From contig CM061097.1 of assembly GCA_030770545.1 (NCBI GenBank), positions 5,270,501-5,334,500 of the forward strand: a stretch of DNA of 64,000 bases, read 5' to 3'. Positions 39,756 through 50,600 of the stretch are shown here, in pieces. The first letter of the stretch is position 1, and each line of letters starts with the position of its first letter. Source of the stretch: Macropodus opercularis. Lineage: Eukaryota > Chordata > Actinopteri > Anabantiformes > Osphronemidae. Both the position numbers and the translations under genes were made by a program. The notes beneath the pieces were generated by a model. The model made no database searches. It was given only the letters and a program-made list of their open reading frames with translations, and was not told where the DNA came from.

Positions 39756-39793
<38 letters not shown>
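39756..39793. repeat. (TG)19 microsatellite
   Basis: A perfect TG dinucleotide run of 38 bp beginning after AATCA and ending before AGAAAATAG. Confidence 0.97.
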
Positions 39794-39795
<2 letters not shown>

Positions 39796-41071
39796 AAAAT
39801 AGATTTGCATGAGCTAGATGGAGGTTTTGCTTTGAGACACACAGACGCTGGGCCAGACTTTCCCCAAATCCTCTTCTTTCCATTGTGAAACAGCTGGCTG
39901 AATGATTCTGTTTGTAATCCATTCTTTCAAGAGCAATGTAATGTAATTTAGTTCCCTCTAATAACCTCTGTAGGAACAGTTGTGAATATTGTTATGATTC
40001 TAATTTAGTTTTCCTCTTGTTTGCTCCTGTCCAGTCCTAATGCAGGGTGGGCAGACAGGTAAAGGACAGGTGTGGTGACCGTCCCTAAATATGCTCAGGT
40101 TTTGCTTGGACCACTGACACCTTGTGTTGTTCCTCTGAGATCTAACTCTGTGCTCACAAAAGGCCCACACGAAGGGAACGGCTGCACAGTGTTGCTGTAT
40201 TTTCTACTGACTTGTGACTGAGAGCTATTTTGCAGTACTGACTAGTTAAAAGTGTTGCTCACTCACACTGTGCTGCTTCCTGCCCATCAAAGACTAGAAA
40301 ATAGTGATCTGTGGCGCAAGCAGCCTTCAAGTGGGAAGTGTTGAGTCATTGGAGGCATTAGCTGGTCTTCAGTATGTGTGTGTCTGTCTGAAAAGTATGT
40401 TAATGCAGACATTGCTTCCAAAAATAGACATGCAGTGTATTTCTAGTGGCTAAAGCAACTTGTTCACAGGTATTTGTCACCGAAACCTACACATCCACCA
40501 TCCAGATGATCAGAAAACAAGTAATATGAAACTGGTCTCATATTAGTTCTGTTGTAATGTTACTATAGTTGTGTATCAGTGTGGCATCCAGTCAACAAAA
40601 GGTTCCAGATACTGTAAAGGACTGTAAGTCCAGCAGATTATTATTTTATTCTGAACAATATTTGTATGTGGTGATAAGACTGAGAAAGTTATGATTGATG
40701 TAACAATGTACAAGGAAAAAGCTAACAATACAAATAAGAATTAGACTTACAGGAAGTTAAAATCTTTAGTTGCGGTATAAATACGTCTCAGCTTGTATTA
40801 AAGAGCTCACTGTGTTTCTTGATTAAACAATAATCATGTGGGTTTTCACCTGCAGTTTTAAGTCGTATTCATTAAATGGACGGGACACTAACCATTTGCT
40901 AGGACCATCTATGTGTTACTCTATTAGAGTCAAGTAGGAGGGAAATTATTTGTATCCAACTGTTTAGAGTGTCTTATTGATGACAATGTTTGTGTGTGAT
41001 TTCTTTTAATTGTTTTGTAGCACACTCACAATAATGCAAGATAAAAAATTAATTTCCTTCTTAGCTTTTCC

Positions 41072-41215
41072 TTTTTTTTTTTTTTTACCAACAGTTTGTG
41101 GAAAACACCAATCAAAAGTTTTACAGTGCCGACAATAAACAAAACACAGGCCAGCATCTCCCAACTCTGTCCTGCCAGAGGGATGTTCCAATAACACAAC
41201 ATTTCCAATCAAAGT
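41072..41215 (-). other. Possible small retrocopy with poly-A tail (minus strand)
   Basis: A run of 15 T at 41072-41086 reads as poly-A on the minus strand. It lies at the 3' end of an open segment of about 120 bp (HPSGRTELGDAGLCFVYC in one frame). A terminal A-run next to sequence more GC-rich than its flanks is what a retroposed cDNA or SINE looks like. I do not recognise the source and saw no target-site duplications, so a chance T-run beside unique sequence is just as possible. Confidence 0.25.
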
Positions 41216-41471
41216 TTTAGCCTCAGAGTCAATTAGTTTCCATCAGGGGGGTCACGCAAACAGCCACTCAACAATGTGCCGCTCATTTAAGCAATCAGCG
41301 CTTTGGTAAACAGATCAAATTTAAATTAATTCTAAAGACGTGAGGAACCAAAGAAGACATTTGTTATTCTCTGTCAATACACAGTGTGACGACTGTGGGA
41401 TTTTTTTTATTTTAATGAGTCTTTACTATCCTTGCGAGACACAGTTACATTGTTTTGTCACTAATTGGAGC

Positions 41472-41495
41472 GTGTGTGTGTGTGTGTGTGTGTGT
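41472..41495. repeat. (GT)12 microsatellite
   Basis: A perfect GT run of 24 bp within plus-strand sequence GGAGC...TTGGAG. Confidence 0.95.
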
Positions 41496-43551
41496 TTGGA
41501 GTCATCCCTACTCCCCTTTCCACTTGACTGCTGGTGCCATTTAGCGTCATAACACTTATTGTTATTGTTGCTACTGCATGTACCATTATTGTCCCTATTT
41601 AATGTCATCTAAACAGCAACATTAGTCAGCCGAAACACCGCAGCTGTGACACCAGGAGCGCTGCCGAATGACGTTCAGTAGAAGTTAAGTCAAATGATTG
41701 CTGACGTATTTGCCCACCGTGCTATGTGAAGCGCTTCCAGTAGCTGGTGTCTGCTTTTTGCACAGAAGGGGTTTTATTACACATTAAAGGATGAAAGGTT
41801 CTACACTTTGCATCACACACTGAAGCAATGTGAGACAATGTTCATCAGGCAGAATATTAGAGCTTCTCCAGGGAGTTTATAGACAATAGTATTATTTCAG
41901 ACCTCTTGTGTTTAGAAATCTATTCGATGTCATTGTTGTCACAACATGGTCGCACTTTAGTTTTGCCATCACTGTGTAGCTGTCATTATCAAGCTGTGAG
42001 TGTCAGTGATTGTCTGGGCACCACAGCTAAAGACAATTCAGGCAAATCTCTCTACCCCTGGTGCAAACATTTAATTAAAGCTATCAATCAGTGTCTCGTG
42101 GCACTAGACTATATGCACCTTCCAGACGTTCTCAGATCCATCAGCCAAAAGCAAAACAGTCTCAAACAATGCACTCTAAGTAAATGCTCCGGAGATTTAT
42201 TGAAATTTTGTGCCGTATCATCTCTGCATATTCATCAGGTAATGTTCAGCGTGTGATCGAGAATTTAATTCAGGTAGGTGGTAACCCCATGTTGAGTCAA
42301 TCAGTCATGTCAATATAGGACACGCATCACATTATGCACTAAATTTACAACGTGAAAGTCAGAAGCATAAACTCTGTCTGAGGGCAAAAATGTTTTTAGT
42401 GGAATGTCTTTTCTGTGGGACGTTTACTGTTCCTTATAGTTCTCAAACAGCAGACACGACACGCATGACTGACAAATAAATAACAAATAAAAGTCTTAAT
42501 TTAAGGAACATTTTTGCCAGAGTTAGCCTCCCTTTTTCCTGATTTGCTTTCTTTCTCTGTCTCCTACAAACACTCATTTAGTGCAAATACCACTGTCTCC
42601 AAATGATGTAGAGGCTGTCAAGAGACTGGCACACAAATAAACACACAGCCAGTGTTTGCACACACACGTACGTTTGAGAACAGTGTATAATCCACTACTC
42701 ACTGTGCAGAAACCACCCACATGCACTGACCTCTTTTGTTACAGCGGGATATAAAAATGTAACACAAGATACACAATGTCTGTTTTCAGTAGCACAGACA
42801 CATTCTTAGATTGTGTTTGTTTAAAGACATCTCCACCACAATGGCCATTTTATCAAGGCATTCAAATTGACAACTGCCACACAATGTACACCTTTTGTCC
42901 TAGTTCCCTCCCACCGAGACAGACTCTGGTAGGACTGGGTCAACTTTCAGTGAGAGAATAAGTGACATGTGTCATTGAACTATTCATTATTCAGTGCAGA
43001 TAGTTGTGGATCACAAAGAGAGCGAAGAAAAGAGTCTCAGCTAAAGGCCTTGACAGCCTGAATGTGTGCAAGCATTTTAACAAGCCACTAGCTACATAAC
43101 AGTGATCATCACAGGCTCACATTGCTATTATCAAAGCCAAAGCTGACAAGTACTTTAATGAAAATAGATATTTAGCAAACAAAATTACAGTCAAGTATGC
43201 AAAAACACAAAGCAAGTCTGTTTCCATTAGGCTGCACGACTGGCTTCAAATGCTTATTTAATTGTGGATCATCGGTGAGAGAGCAGAGGGGCTTTGAAAC
43301 ACACCCGTCCCCGGCTCCCGCCTCGTCTCTAGGTCTGCCACCTGCCTCATGGCGCGCACGCAGCACATATACTATACGAATAGAGAAACGCACACGTGAA
43401 GAAAGAGCCGGGAGCAAGCGTGCAGTGCATTTCCACACACACACACACTTCTTTCTCCCTCTGAGCCCATTCATTCTTGTTACAGAAACATAAAAGTTGT
43501 CAAGTGTGCTGCTGAGAGAGAGAAAGGAATAGAGATTTTTTTATTTAGTTT

Positions 43552-43869
43552 TTATGAATTCAGTTTTCGGGGACGTCGGGTGTGTGTTGTCCATGTGCCG
43601 CTCTTGTCTTTGCCTGTTTTAGTGCTGGATGTTCTCGTTTTAGTGAACCCTTGTGAAAACCTGTTAATAGGTGGAACCTCTGCCGCGTGGTTCAGTGTTT
43701 TTGTGAAGGACTCGTGAACAGAACACCCATAGCAGCGTTCTATTTCTGCTAATGATCTGTGGGCAGGGGTTGGGGCAGTCGCCGTGTCGTCTGCATGCCA
43801 AAGATGGAGCAGTTTCGACTCATTTCCATACGTGTTCTTGACACGAATGTCATATCGACAATCTAGCAA
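43552..43869 (-). pseudogene. Reverse transcriptase relic (non-LTR type), degraded
   Basis: A 105-codon minus-strand open frame contains HADDTA at 43780-43797, preceded by LLHLW and followed after 15 residues by CYGCSVHESF. Reverse transcriptases of some retroelements have (Y/F)ADD in the palm and then, at the same spacing, a Cys-Tyr followed by a short block ending near His-Asp. The match in position supports a palm-domain remnant with the aromatic residue replaced by His. Beyond this region nothing is recognisable. The alternative is a chance frame; GC content is somewhat above its surroundings. Confidence 0.4.
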
Positions 43870-43899
43870 ATGTGTTCGTATGAAAGTGAACGCATCAGA

Positions 43900-44200
43900 A
43901 AAGCTCTGTCGTTCTCTCCCGTCTGTGTCTGGTGTTACTGCTGTGCTTTAATCTCCCGGCTGTTTCTTTCCCTGTCTCTGTTCTGCGTTCTCTCTTTTTC
44001 TGTCTCTTTGTATCTGGATGTGTGTGTATCTTTCTTTCTGCCATAACTTTGTATATGTCAGGCTGTATTTATTACCCTCTTTTCTCTCGGATTTCTCTCC
44101 TCTGTCCCTCCATCTGACTCTCCAGTCTGGAACGTAGCCTTTAGCTAGACACTAGCACTTCAAAGACCTCTTATTTTCCCTCTATCTTTTCATCACAGAC
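43900..44200. repeat. Pyrimidine-rich stretch
   Basis: The plus strand is dominated by C and T with many TCTC, CTTT and TGTCTC units, for example TTCTCTCTTTTTCTGTCTCT. It is not a perfect tandem repeat. It lies between the reverse transcriptase relic and the long fish repeat that follows. Confidence 0.5.
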
Positions 44201-44293
44201 AGGTTGAGTAGTGTTGTAACCCTAAATAACCTTTTCACCACATGGCCCTTGTCTCTGCCTGATCTCTCACAGATGCCAATTGTGAAGCCAATC

Positions 44294-45065
44294 ATTTCAA
44301 TTCAACTTATTTATGTCAAATCACAACAAAATCATCTCAAGGCACTTTACATAGTAAGACTGCGATCACTTACAGCTTTATACAGAAGAGTCAACAAAGC
44401 CTCCAAGCAAGCACTAGAAAAAACTCCCTTTAATCGTAGAAACCTTCAGCACAACTAGGAACAGGGTGGGCGACCATCTGCCGCCTGAATGGAAGCAAGC
44501 AGACAGAACACACGCAAAGCTAAAGAGACTAGTATAGTATGGAAAAGCACAACTGCCGCATTTTGGATTAACTGCAGGGTCTTCATGGAAACCCTCCAGT
44601 TAATCCAGTTTGCTGGAACATCCTATTGCTAATGATTTATAGTTGTCCAGTCTAGAAGCAAGAGGCGCATGGACTAGTTTTGTTCAGTGACACTTGGAAA
44701 TCGGATGCTCAAAGGGACATTCTTCAGGCAGTTCTAGAAATGTATTTCGATATGAGGGTAGTTAATATTCAGGTTGAAAAACGTGGCCAAGATTGCTCAC
44801 TAGAGTAAAGAAAAGTCCTGAGGGTTTAGGCCAAATACAATAATATCTGAGTTGTGTAAATTTGAATGGATACAATTACAGGATATTTTAGGACTTTTGA
44901 TGAAGTGTTTCTTAAGGGAGACATGTGCAAAGTGACATGTACTGGTCCAAGCATAAAACCGTGGAGAACTCTGTGCACGAATTGTTATCAATGTTGTGTT
45001 TAGTTAATGGATGACACCATTGATTAATAGTTTCAAATACAGCACTAAGGCGTAGCAGGAGGCAA
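44294..45065 (+). repeat. Long teleost interspersed repeat, diverged
   Basis: The segment opens with ATTTCAATTCAACTTATTTA, then AAATCACAACAAAATC, CTCAAGGCACTTTACATAG, AAAAAACTCCCTTTAATCGT, AGAAACCTTCAGCACAACTA and GGGCGACCATCTGCCGCC. Further on come GTCCAGTCTAGAAGCAAGAG, GCATGGACTAG, GAGAACTCTGTGCACGAATT and TTTCAAATACAGCACTAAGG. Each block and their order match a repeat family spread through many fish genomes, here about 770 bp. No usable open frame is present and the family name is not assigned. Small deletions relative to remembered copies show that it is old. Confidence 0.8.
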
Positions 45066-46493
45066 GTGCGTGTCCTGCAGCTGTTGTGAGGGAGGATGAT
45101 TACTTCCACTAACTTAATGTACTAATTATACAATTTTCACTAATAATCACTGTTCTATGAGGTGAATCTTAACTGTAAATCTTTATACATGTTATTCCTG
45201 CACAGGTGGTCACATACAGTAATTACTTAGTTGCAGTAAAAGGCTGCGGATCCACTCCTGTGTAAGATGTGTTGCAGATACGGGTTCAGCTGCTGCTTGG
45301 GTTTTTTATTTCCAGGCTGGCTGCTTTTAAATTCCTCTGTAACTTGTCAAATGCCTTGTTTAGACGAGCAACGATCATAACATTGTAATAAACGCATTGT
45401 CACGTTTAATTTATGATCATGAAATAGTTATGAGTTACTATGTGACTTTACAACATATTTGCTGCCATCACATTAACTGGCTGTGCTCGCTGGCTGGTAA
45501 TGATGTCACTTTCACTTACTGTAAGCTTGCACCCACACACTTCTGTTCAGTTGTTCATTTGGACAGTAGCAGGCATACAGTGCATGCACGAGGCCAAGTA
45601 CCAGCCCCCCAGTGCTCTCTCCCACACATGTTCACATGCGCACACTGCCATACTGACAAAGAGGTGCAAATGCTTCCCGGGCATAGTATCGGTGGTTATG
45701 AATGGTAGAATATTCAAAGATGCAACTGAGACCCTTCTTGCGAGTTAAATAATATAATATAACACGTTGTATATCGCAGGCTACCGTGGTCCCTAAACTG
45801 CTCCCTGAGCATGCCCTCCAGCTTTGTTTGAACGTGTTCATTCCACGGCAGGACTCGCAGCTTGCGCTGAGAGAAGGGCCACTTCACTGCGTTTGGGAGT
45901 TAGCTTTTGTTGTTTTATTGTGAGCCGCCCCATCATAAAGCTCACTGCAGATAACAGCAAAGCACAACACTGCCGTTATTGCTAATGAGACCGTTCTTCA
46001 CCACTGAATAATACATTAATTGTACGAAGATTATGCTTAGATTTCTTCTGTAAAGTTTATTGATGCCTTAAAATATTCAATTACATTTCAAAGGCATTGT
46101 TTTTATTAAGTTTACTGACTTAAACTTAAGACTGCGTACTTTTAAAAATATTATTTGTTAAAGTAGAAATTGGACGATATTTACTATTTAAGTATGGATT
46201 TATTGACTGTAGATTTAAAGTGTTTTGCATCATTGTAGACGATTTAAAGTTTCCACTCTCTCAACCTTCAAGATTTTCTCTCAGCATTGTGTTGAATCCA
46301 TCTTTGTCAACTGCTTATCTTGAATACACATAACCTTTATCCATTCCTGAAAAAGGTCTATTCTTATTAAATTGACTGTAAATAGTCAACTGTAAAGTGT
46401 AAGTTTGTAGGTAAAACAAGCAAGACGTACCCTGAAGGATGAAGATGTGATTGTTTGCATTTTAGTAAATACAACAATATTAAGTATATACAG

Positions 46494-46540
46494 TATATAA
46501 GTATTAATACATCTATACATATATAAGTATTAATACACAT
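46494..46540. repeat. Short direct repeat, 26-bp spacing
   Basis: TATATAAGTATTAATACA occurs twice, starting at 46494 and 46520, with CTATACAT-like sequence between. This is a local AT-rich duplication. Confidence 0.8.
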
Positions 46541-49500
46541 AGGTCACGAAGAAACTGTGATTAGTAAGTGATTTTGCTAATGAAATCACACAATTCAAGG
46601 GACTTTTTAACATTAATTAGTGTAAGTAAGAGTAAAGAAAATCATTTTAATGAGGCTGGAGCAAACTGTTATGATGCTCACTAGAAATCCAACAACTCTC
46701 TGCTATTTTGATATCTGGAAGAATGAATCGCCAGCTTCATGAGAGCGAGTGGTTGATGTTGTGCGCAGCGCTGACCACTTCACCACAGGGAGAGGAAAGC
46801 TAAGAGGTCTGTGGCGGCAGAACACAAGACACTGGCTGGCATGTCGTGCTGGGTTGTTGCCTGGAGGGAAGGACCTACAGAACCGTTCAGTGTTGTGAGC
46901 CATTACCAAGGTTTGGGAGTTCTCACAAGCGTCCATGTGCAGCTGGATGTGTTCATTAATTTTGTCTGTGAATGTTTATGTTCATGTCTGTGAACATGAA
47001 CACACAATAAAAGTTAATACTGTATATGTAAGGGAACTTTATTGAAATGAATGTAAATTAGCTTAGGTCTACAGTAAATTATTTGTGTCGTAGTATTTAG
47101 CAGAGACCTGAAGGTGGCTTCTGCATGAAGCAATTAAAGTGCTGTGTGAGGCAGGAAAACAATTTTCATCCTGCTCCGATACAGCCGTGAAACGTGTTTA
47201 TTCTCATTACAATTAAACAGTGATCATCGTCTTTCTCAGTGTATGTTTCTGCCACTTGATTCATTTAGTTAATCGCTCTAACCTTCCATTATGTGCGTGT
47301 CAAGTGTTCTCCAGTGTTTCAAACCTCGGTTAGCGAGGGACAAGGTGCTTCCTTTCTTATTGACGGGACTCTGATAGGATCATATGTCACTGGATTAGTT
47401 CCCCACAGTCTCTCCATAATTCATCCAGCTCTTGTTCCCAACCTCCTTTTATTGCCTTCACCTTTTCACTCTCCTGCCTGCTGATTTGCATTTGTCTCCA
47501 TCTGTCTTTCTAGACCTTTACTTTCTTTATTTTACCAAAGCTGTTTACTGCGACGCATTGATTAGAGAATTCTCTCTGCCTCGCTATTCAGTCGTAATTC
47601 CTACTCTCCTTTTAAAATCTCTAACTCAGTCTTCACGTGGTATGAATCCTGCTTTTTTCTTTTACGTTATCTCTCCCCATTTTCCACCCAGCCTGTCCAT
47701 TCTCTCCATCTCTCTTACAAACCTCTGAACACACTGCAGTTAATTAACTTGTTTCGTGAACCAACATGGTGTTGTTTGAGACACAGCAAAATGCTCCGTG
47801 GCAGTGGGAAATGTCGTTCTAGTAAATGTTAAGTCACTTCAACATGTTTCAAACATGGCACTAAAGTGTTTAATTAATTATTAGTCAATAGAGCCTGTGT
47901 ATTGTAATAAACAACCGCGTGTTCATGATCATGATCATGGTCAAAACGTCTTCCCTGTTTTCTTTATGGACGTCTTTGTGGGGAAATAACCACCTGAATT
48001 TGAACAAAAATCTCACTATTTCAAACAACGTTCTCTTTGCTACTTACACATCTTTATAGGCGATTTGTCACTTTTCGACAATGATGAGTCTGCATAGGCA
48101 CATTACAATCAGCTATGCCCTCACCCCACATGCACACACACACCTGTGCGCTGCTGAGTATTGAGACACCAAGCGGGAAAATATGGCATCTGCCGTGTAC
48201 GCAGGCAATGAAAACAGAGACACACTGAGCCATTAGCAGTGAACAACAACCAATCCATTCTCTAAATATGATTAAAGCATTGACAAATGGGTCATTACCC
48301 TAGCTGACAAAGAGAATATGAAAAAGATAGCGTGAGAGTAAGAGTGGGGGGTAGGAAACAGTCTCTCGTTTGTATAAGATCTGTGGGCCTTTCTTTCTGA
48401 AAATGCCTTCCAATTACTCACATTAGAATTTCTTACGAGGCTAGAAAGGAAAGCGGAAATGCAGTCGAAATGCAGTAGAGGAGCAGAAGGCGAGACAGAA
48501 AGAGGGCATAGATCAGTCCTGGGGAAGTAATAGCAGCAAAAGCCCTGGGGAAGTGGATTTTCCCAGAGGGCACGTTCATCTCTCTAACTTTACAATGGAC
48601 AGAGCTTGGACACAGGGATATATACAATGTCAGGTCCCTGTGAAAGGACTGAGCGTAAATAGAGGGAGAAATAACCAGAGGAAACAAGGAAGGAGAGTAA
48701 CTGCCACAACATTATGCACCATGAGAGAGATGCTGGTATTTTACACCTAATCTAAGCATTTATTTAGATTATTTATCCGCGATAAAAGCCAGAGACCCAT
48801 AAAGAAACCTTTATCCGTCTCATAGCCTCTGCTAAGATGAGCGCCTGACAATCTAGTGTCAAGGTGGAAAGCAGGTACACGGCTGACAGATATTATATGG
48901 TGTGTCTATGCTATCAGTGTCTGGAGATAGAAAGCGCTACATGAAGGCAAAGGTGGGCAGACAGCAGGGGGAAATTGTATACAATTACATGACGGCCATG
49001 GAGCTTATCTCCCAGTCACAGACCACTGGAGGATGCACATAATGTACAGATGCTTTACTTTTTATATACAATTCTTTGTAACAATTCTGAAAAAGATCCT
49101 TAATGGGGAACAAATGGCTTAGAGCAGAGGATCAGTATGTTCTGTCCTGTTAACGGTCGCCCATGAAAACGTTTTCATTGCTTTCAACAAAATGTTCTTC
49201 CCCATTAAGCCGACACATTTTAAAAGAGTGAAATAAAAAAAAGTCTTGGTAATAGTACCTCTCCGTCTGTCTCCCAAGATTCTTAGTAGCCTGTATACAG
49301 TCTACATTGTTATGTGTAACACAATGAATGGACGTCAATGGGTTAACCTACAGAAGAGTGGAAATAAGATGGAGAGGATAAATAGCATTAGCGAAGGGAG
49401 ATACCATAGAAAAAACCATGAATTGGCCCTGAACACACTACTACACATGAACCAATGGCAGATAATGGAGTACAGGAATTAGCTTAGATGAGTGGCAAGA

Positions 49501-50025
49501 GGTGACGGGAGGAGAGTTGGGCAGAAGGAGAGCAGGGTGTGGAGAAGAGGCATTTATCTGTGGCACTCGACAACACTGGGAGCAAAAAACGCAGGCATTT
49601 ATCTGTTGACTCATGTCGAATGGTGGGATGGAAAGAAGGGACGCGGAAGAGGACGGAGTCGAAAGATGATTGGGGTAAAAAGTTGGGTACCTGAAGAAAA
49701 GAAAGAATGAAAGGCCAGGAAGAATAGTAGACGAGTGGACGCTGAAAAGAGGGGGAATAGAAAGATAGTGATGGCTACTAGAATAGAGGGTATTCATCTG
49801 GCATGAGCGCAGAACCAGGCTAAATATAGAGTTAAAGGATAGTGAAGCTGCGGTTGAAAGGAATGAGAAGACGAGGCACAGATAGAGTTAAGCAGAAGAC
49901 AAAAAAGACTGGATGAAAGAGAAGATATATACATCTCCAGGGTACAAAGACTAGAGCTGGCTAGGAATGGATGATGCTAAATGTGACAAGACGAAGCGAC
50001 CAAAGGGGGTCCATTAAATGTTAAT

Positions 50026-50055
50026 GGGAACAGGGTGGGGTAGGTGGTGGGGGGG
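50026..50055 (+). other. Potential G-quadruplex motif
   Basis: Four G runs (GGG, GGG, GGGG, GGGGGGG) are separated by loops of 4, 1 and 8 nt on the plus strand, which is also the grid2 transcript strand. The 8-nt loop slightly exceeds the usual 7-nt limit, so stability is uncertain. Confidence 0.4.
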
Positions 50056-50492
50056 CTGTACTGGAGGCAGGAATAGGAACAGATTGTGTTTGCAAGAAAT
50101 CGCTGGTGTGGTATTTCCGTGCCAGCAGTCAAAGAACTTACAGTGATAGATTTCTAGGCAAACAGAGTCGAAAAGGGCACGTTAGCTTGTGTCCTTCTAC
50201 GTCCCTGACCACATTAATTCCAGTGCTAATTCCTGCAAGGAGCGAATATCGGCAGTGACGTGCACACAGACGCGTGCGAAGGCGTATGTGGAGCAGATCA
50301 TGCCCTCAGCCTGGCAGCGGTGTGAGTAAGCATCTCTCTCTGCCACTCAGCGCTTAACCGCGTATGACACGATGGCAGCCGTACGAAGCTGCGCATCCCT
50401 GGAACGATACAGAGACACAAGTAGGGCATCCACGCACGTACTGCACAAACGCCCGTACGGGACACAGCGATACACTGTTGGACACGGCAGCG

Positions 50493-50600
50493 CTGTGGTC
50501 GGCTCAGTTAGCAGAGCAATCGTCCATGAAACCCGGGGTCAGCGCTTCAAGCCCCACTTCCTCTCGACCACACCTGGACGTGTGCTTGGCTGAGACGTCC
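50493..50600 (+). mobile_element. tRNA-derived SINE head
   Basis: GGTCGGCTCAGTTAGCAGAG resembles an A box of the tRNA pol III promoter, and AGCGCTTCAAGCCCC, about 40 bp later, resembles a B box (GGTTCGAGCCC type). These are followed by CACCTGGACGTGTGCTTGGC, like the CGAAGTGTCCTTGGGC block that follows the tRNA head in common fish SINEs. Order and spacing match such SINEs. The B box is mutated and the 3' half is not recognisable, so this is an old, probably silent insertion. It is not a functional tRNA gene, because the acceptor stem does not pair. Confidence 0.65.

Larger units (their letters stand above)
36207..43551. other. Unique intronic sequence, no gene seen
   Basis: Contains a purine-rich tract (38755-38935), two GT microsatellites and a poly-T with a possible antisense retrocopy, all listed separately. 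A 116-codon frame at 36919-37269 and other ORFs show no family motif. Confidence 0.5.
45066..50492. other. Unique intronic sequence, no gene seen
   Basis: Holds a pyrimidine-rich tract at 47440-47730, purine-rich stretches at about 48300-48700 and 49490-49980, a local direct repeat at 46494-46540, a small hairpin near 46979-47002 (TGTTCATGT / ACATGAACA) and a G-rich motif at 50026-50055. No exon or intact transposon was recognised. Confidence 0.5.

Noticed and set aside
50493..50565. Possible functional tRNA gene
   Set aside because: The box A and box B likenesses are real, but the arms do not fold into a cloverleaf and the sequence continues into a SINE-type block.
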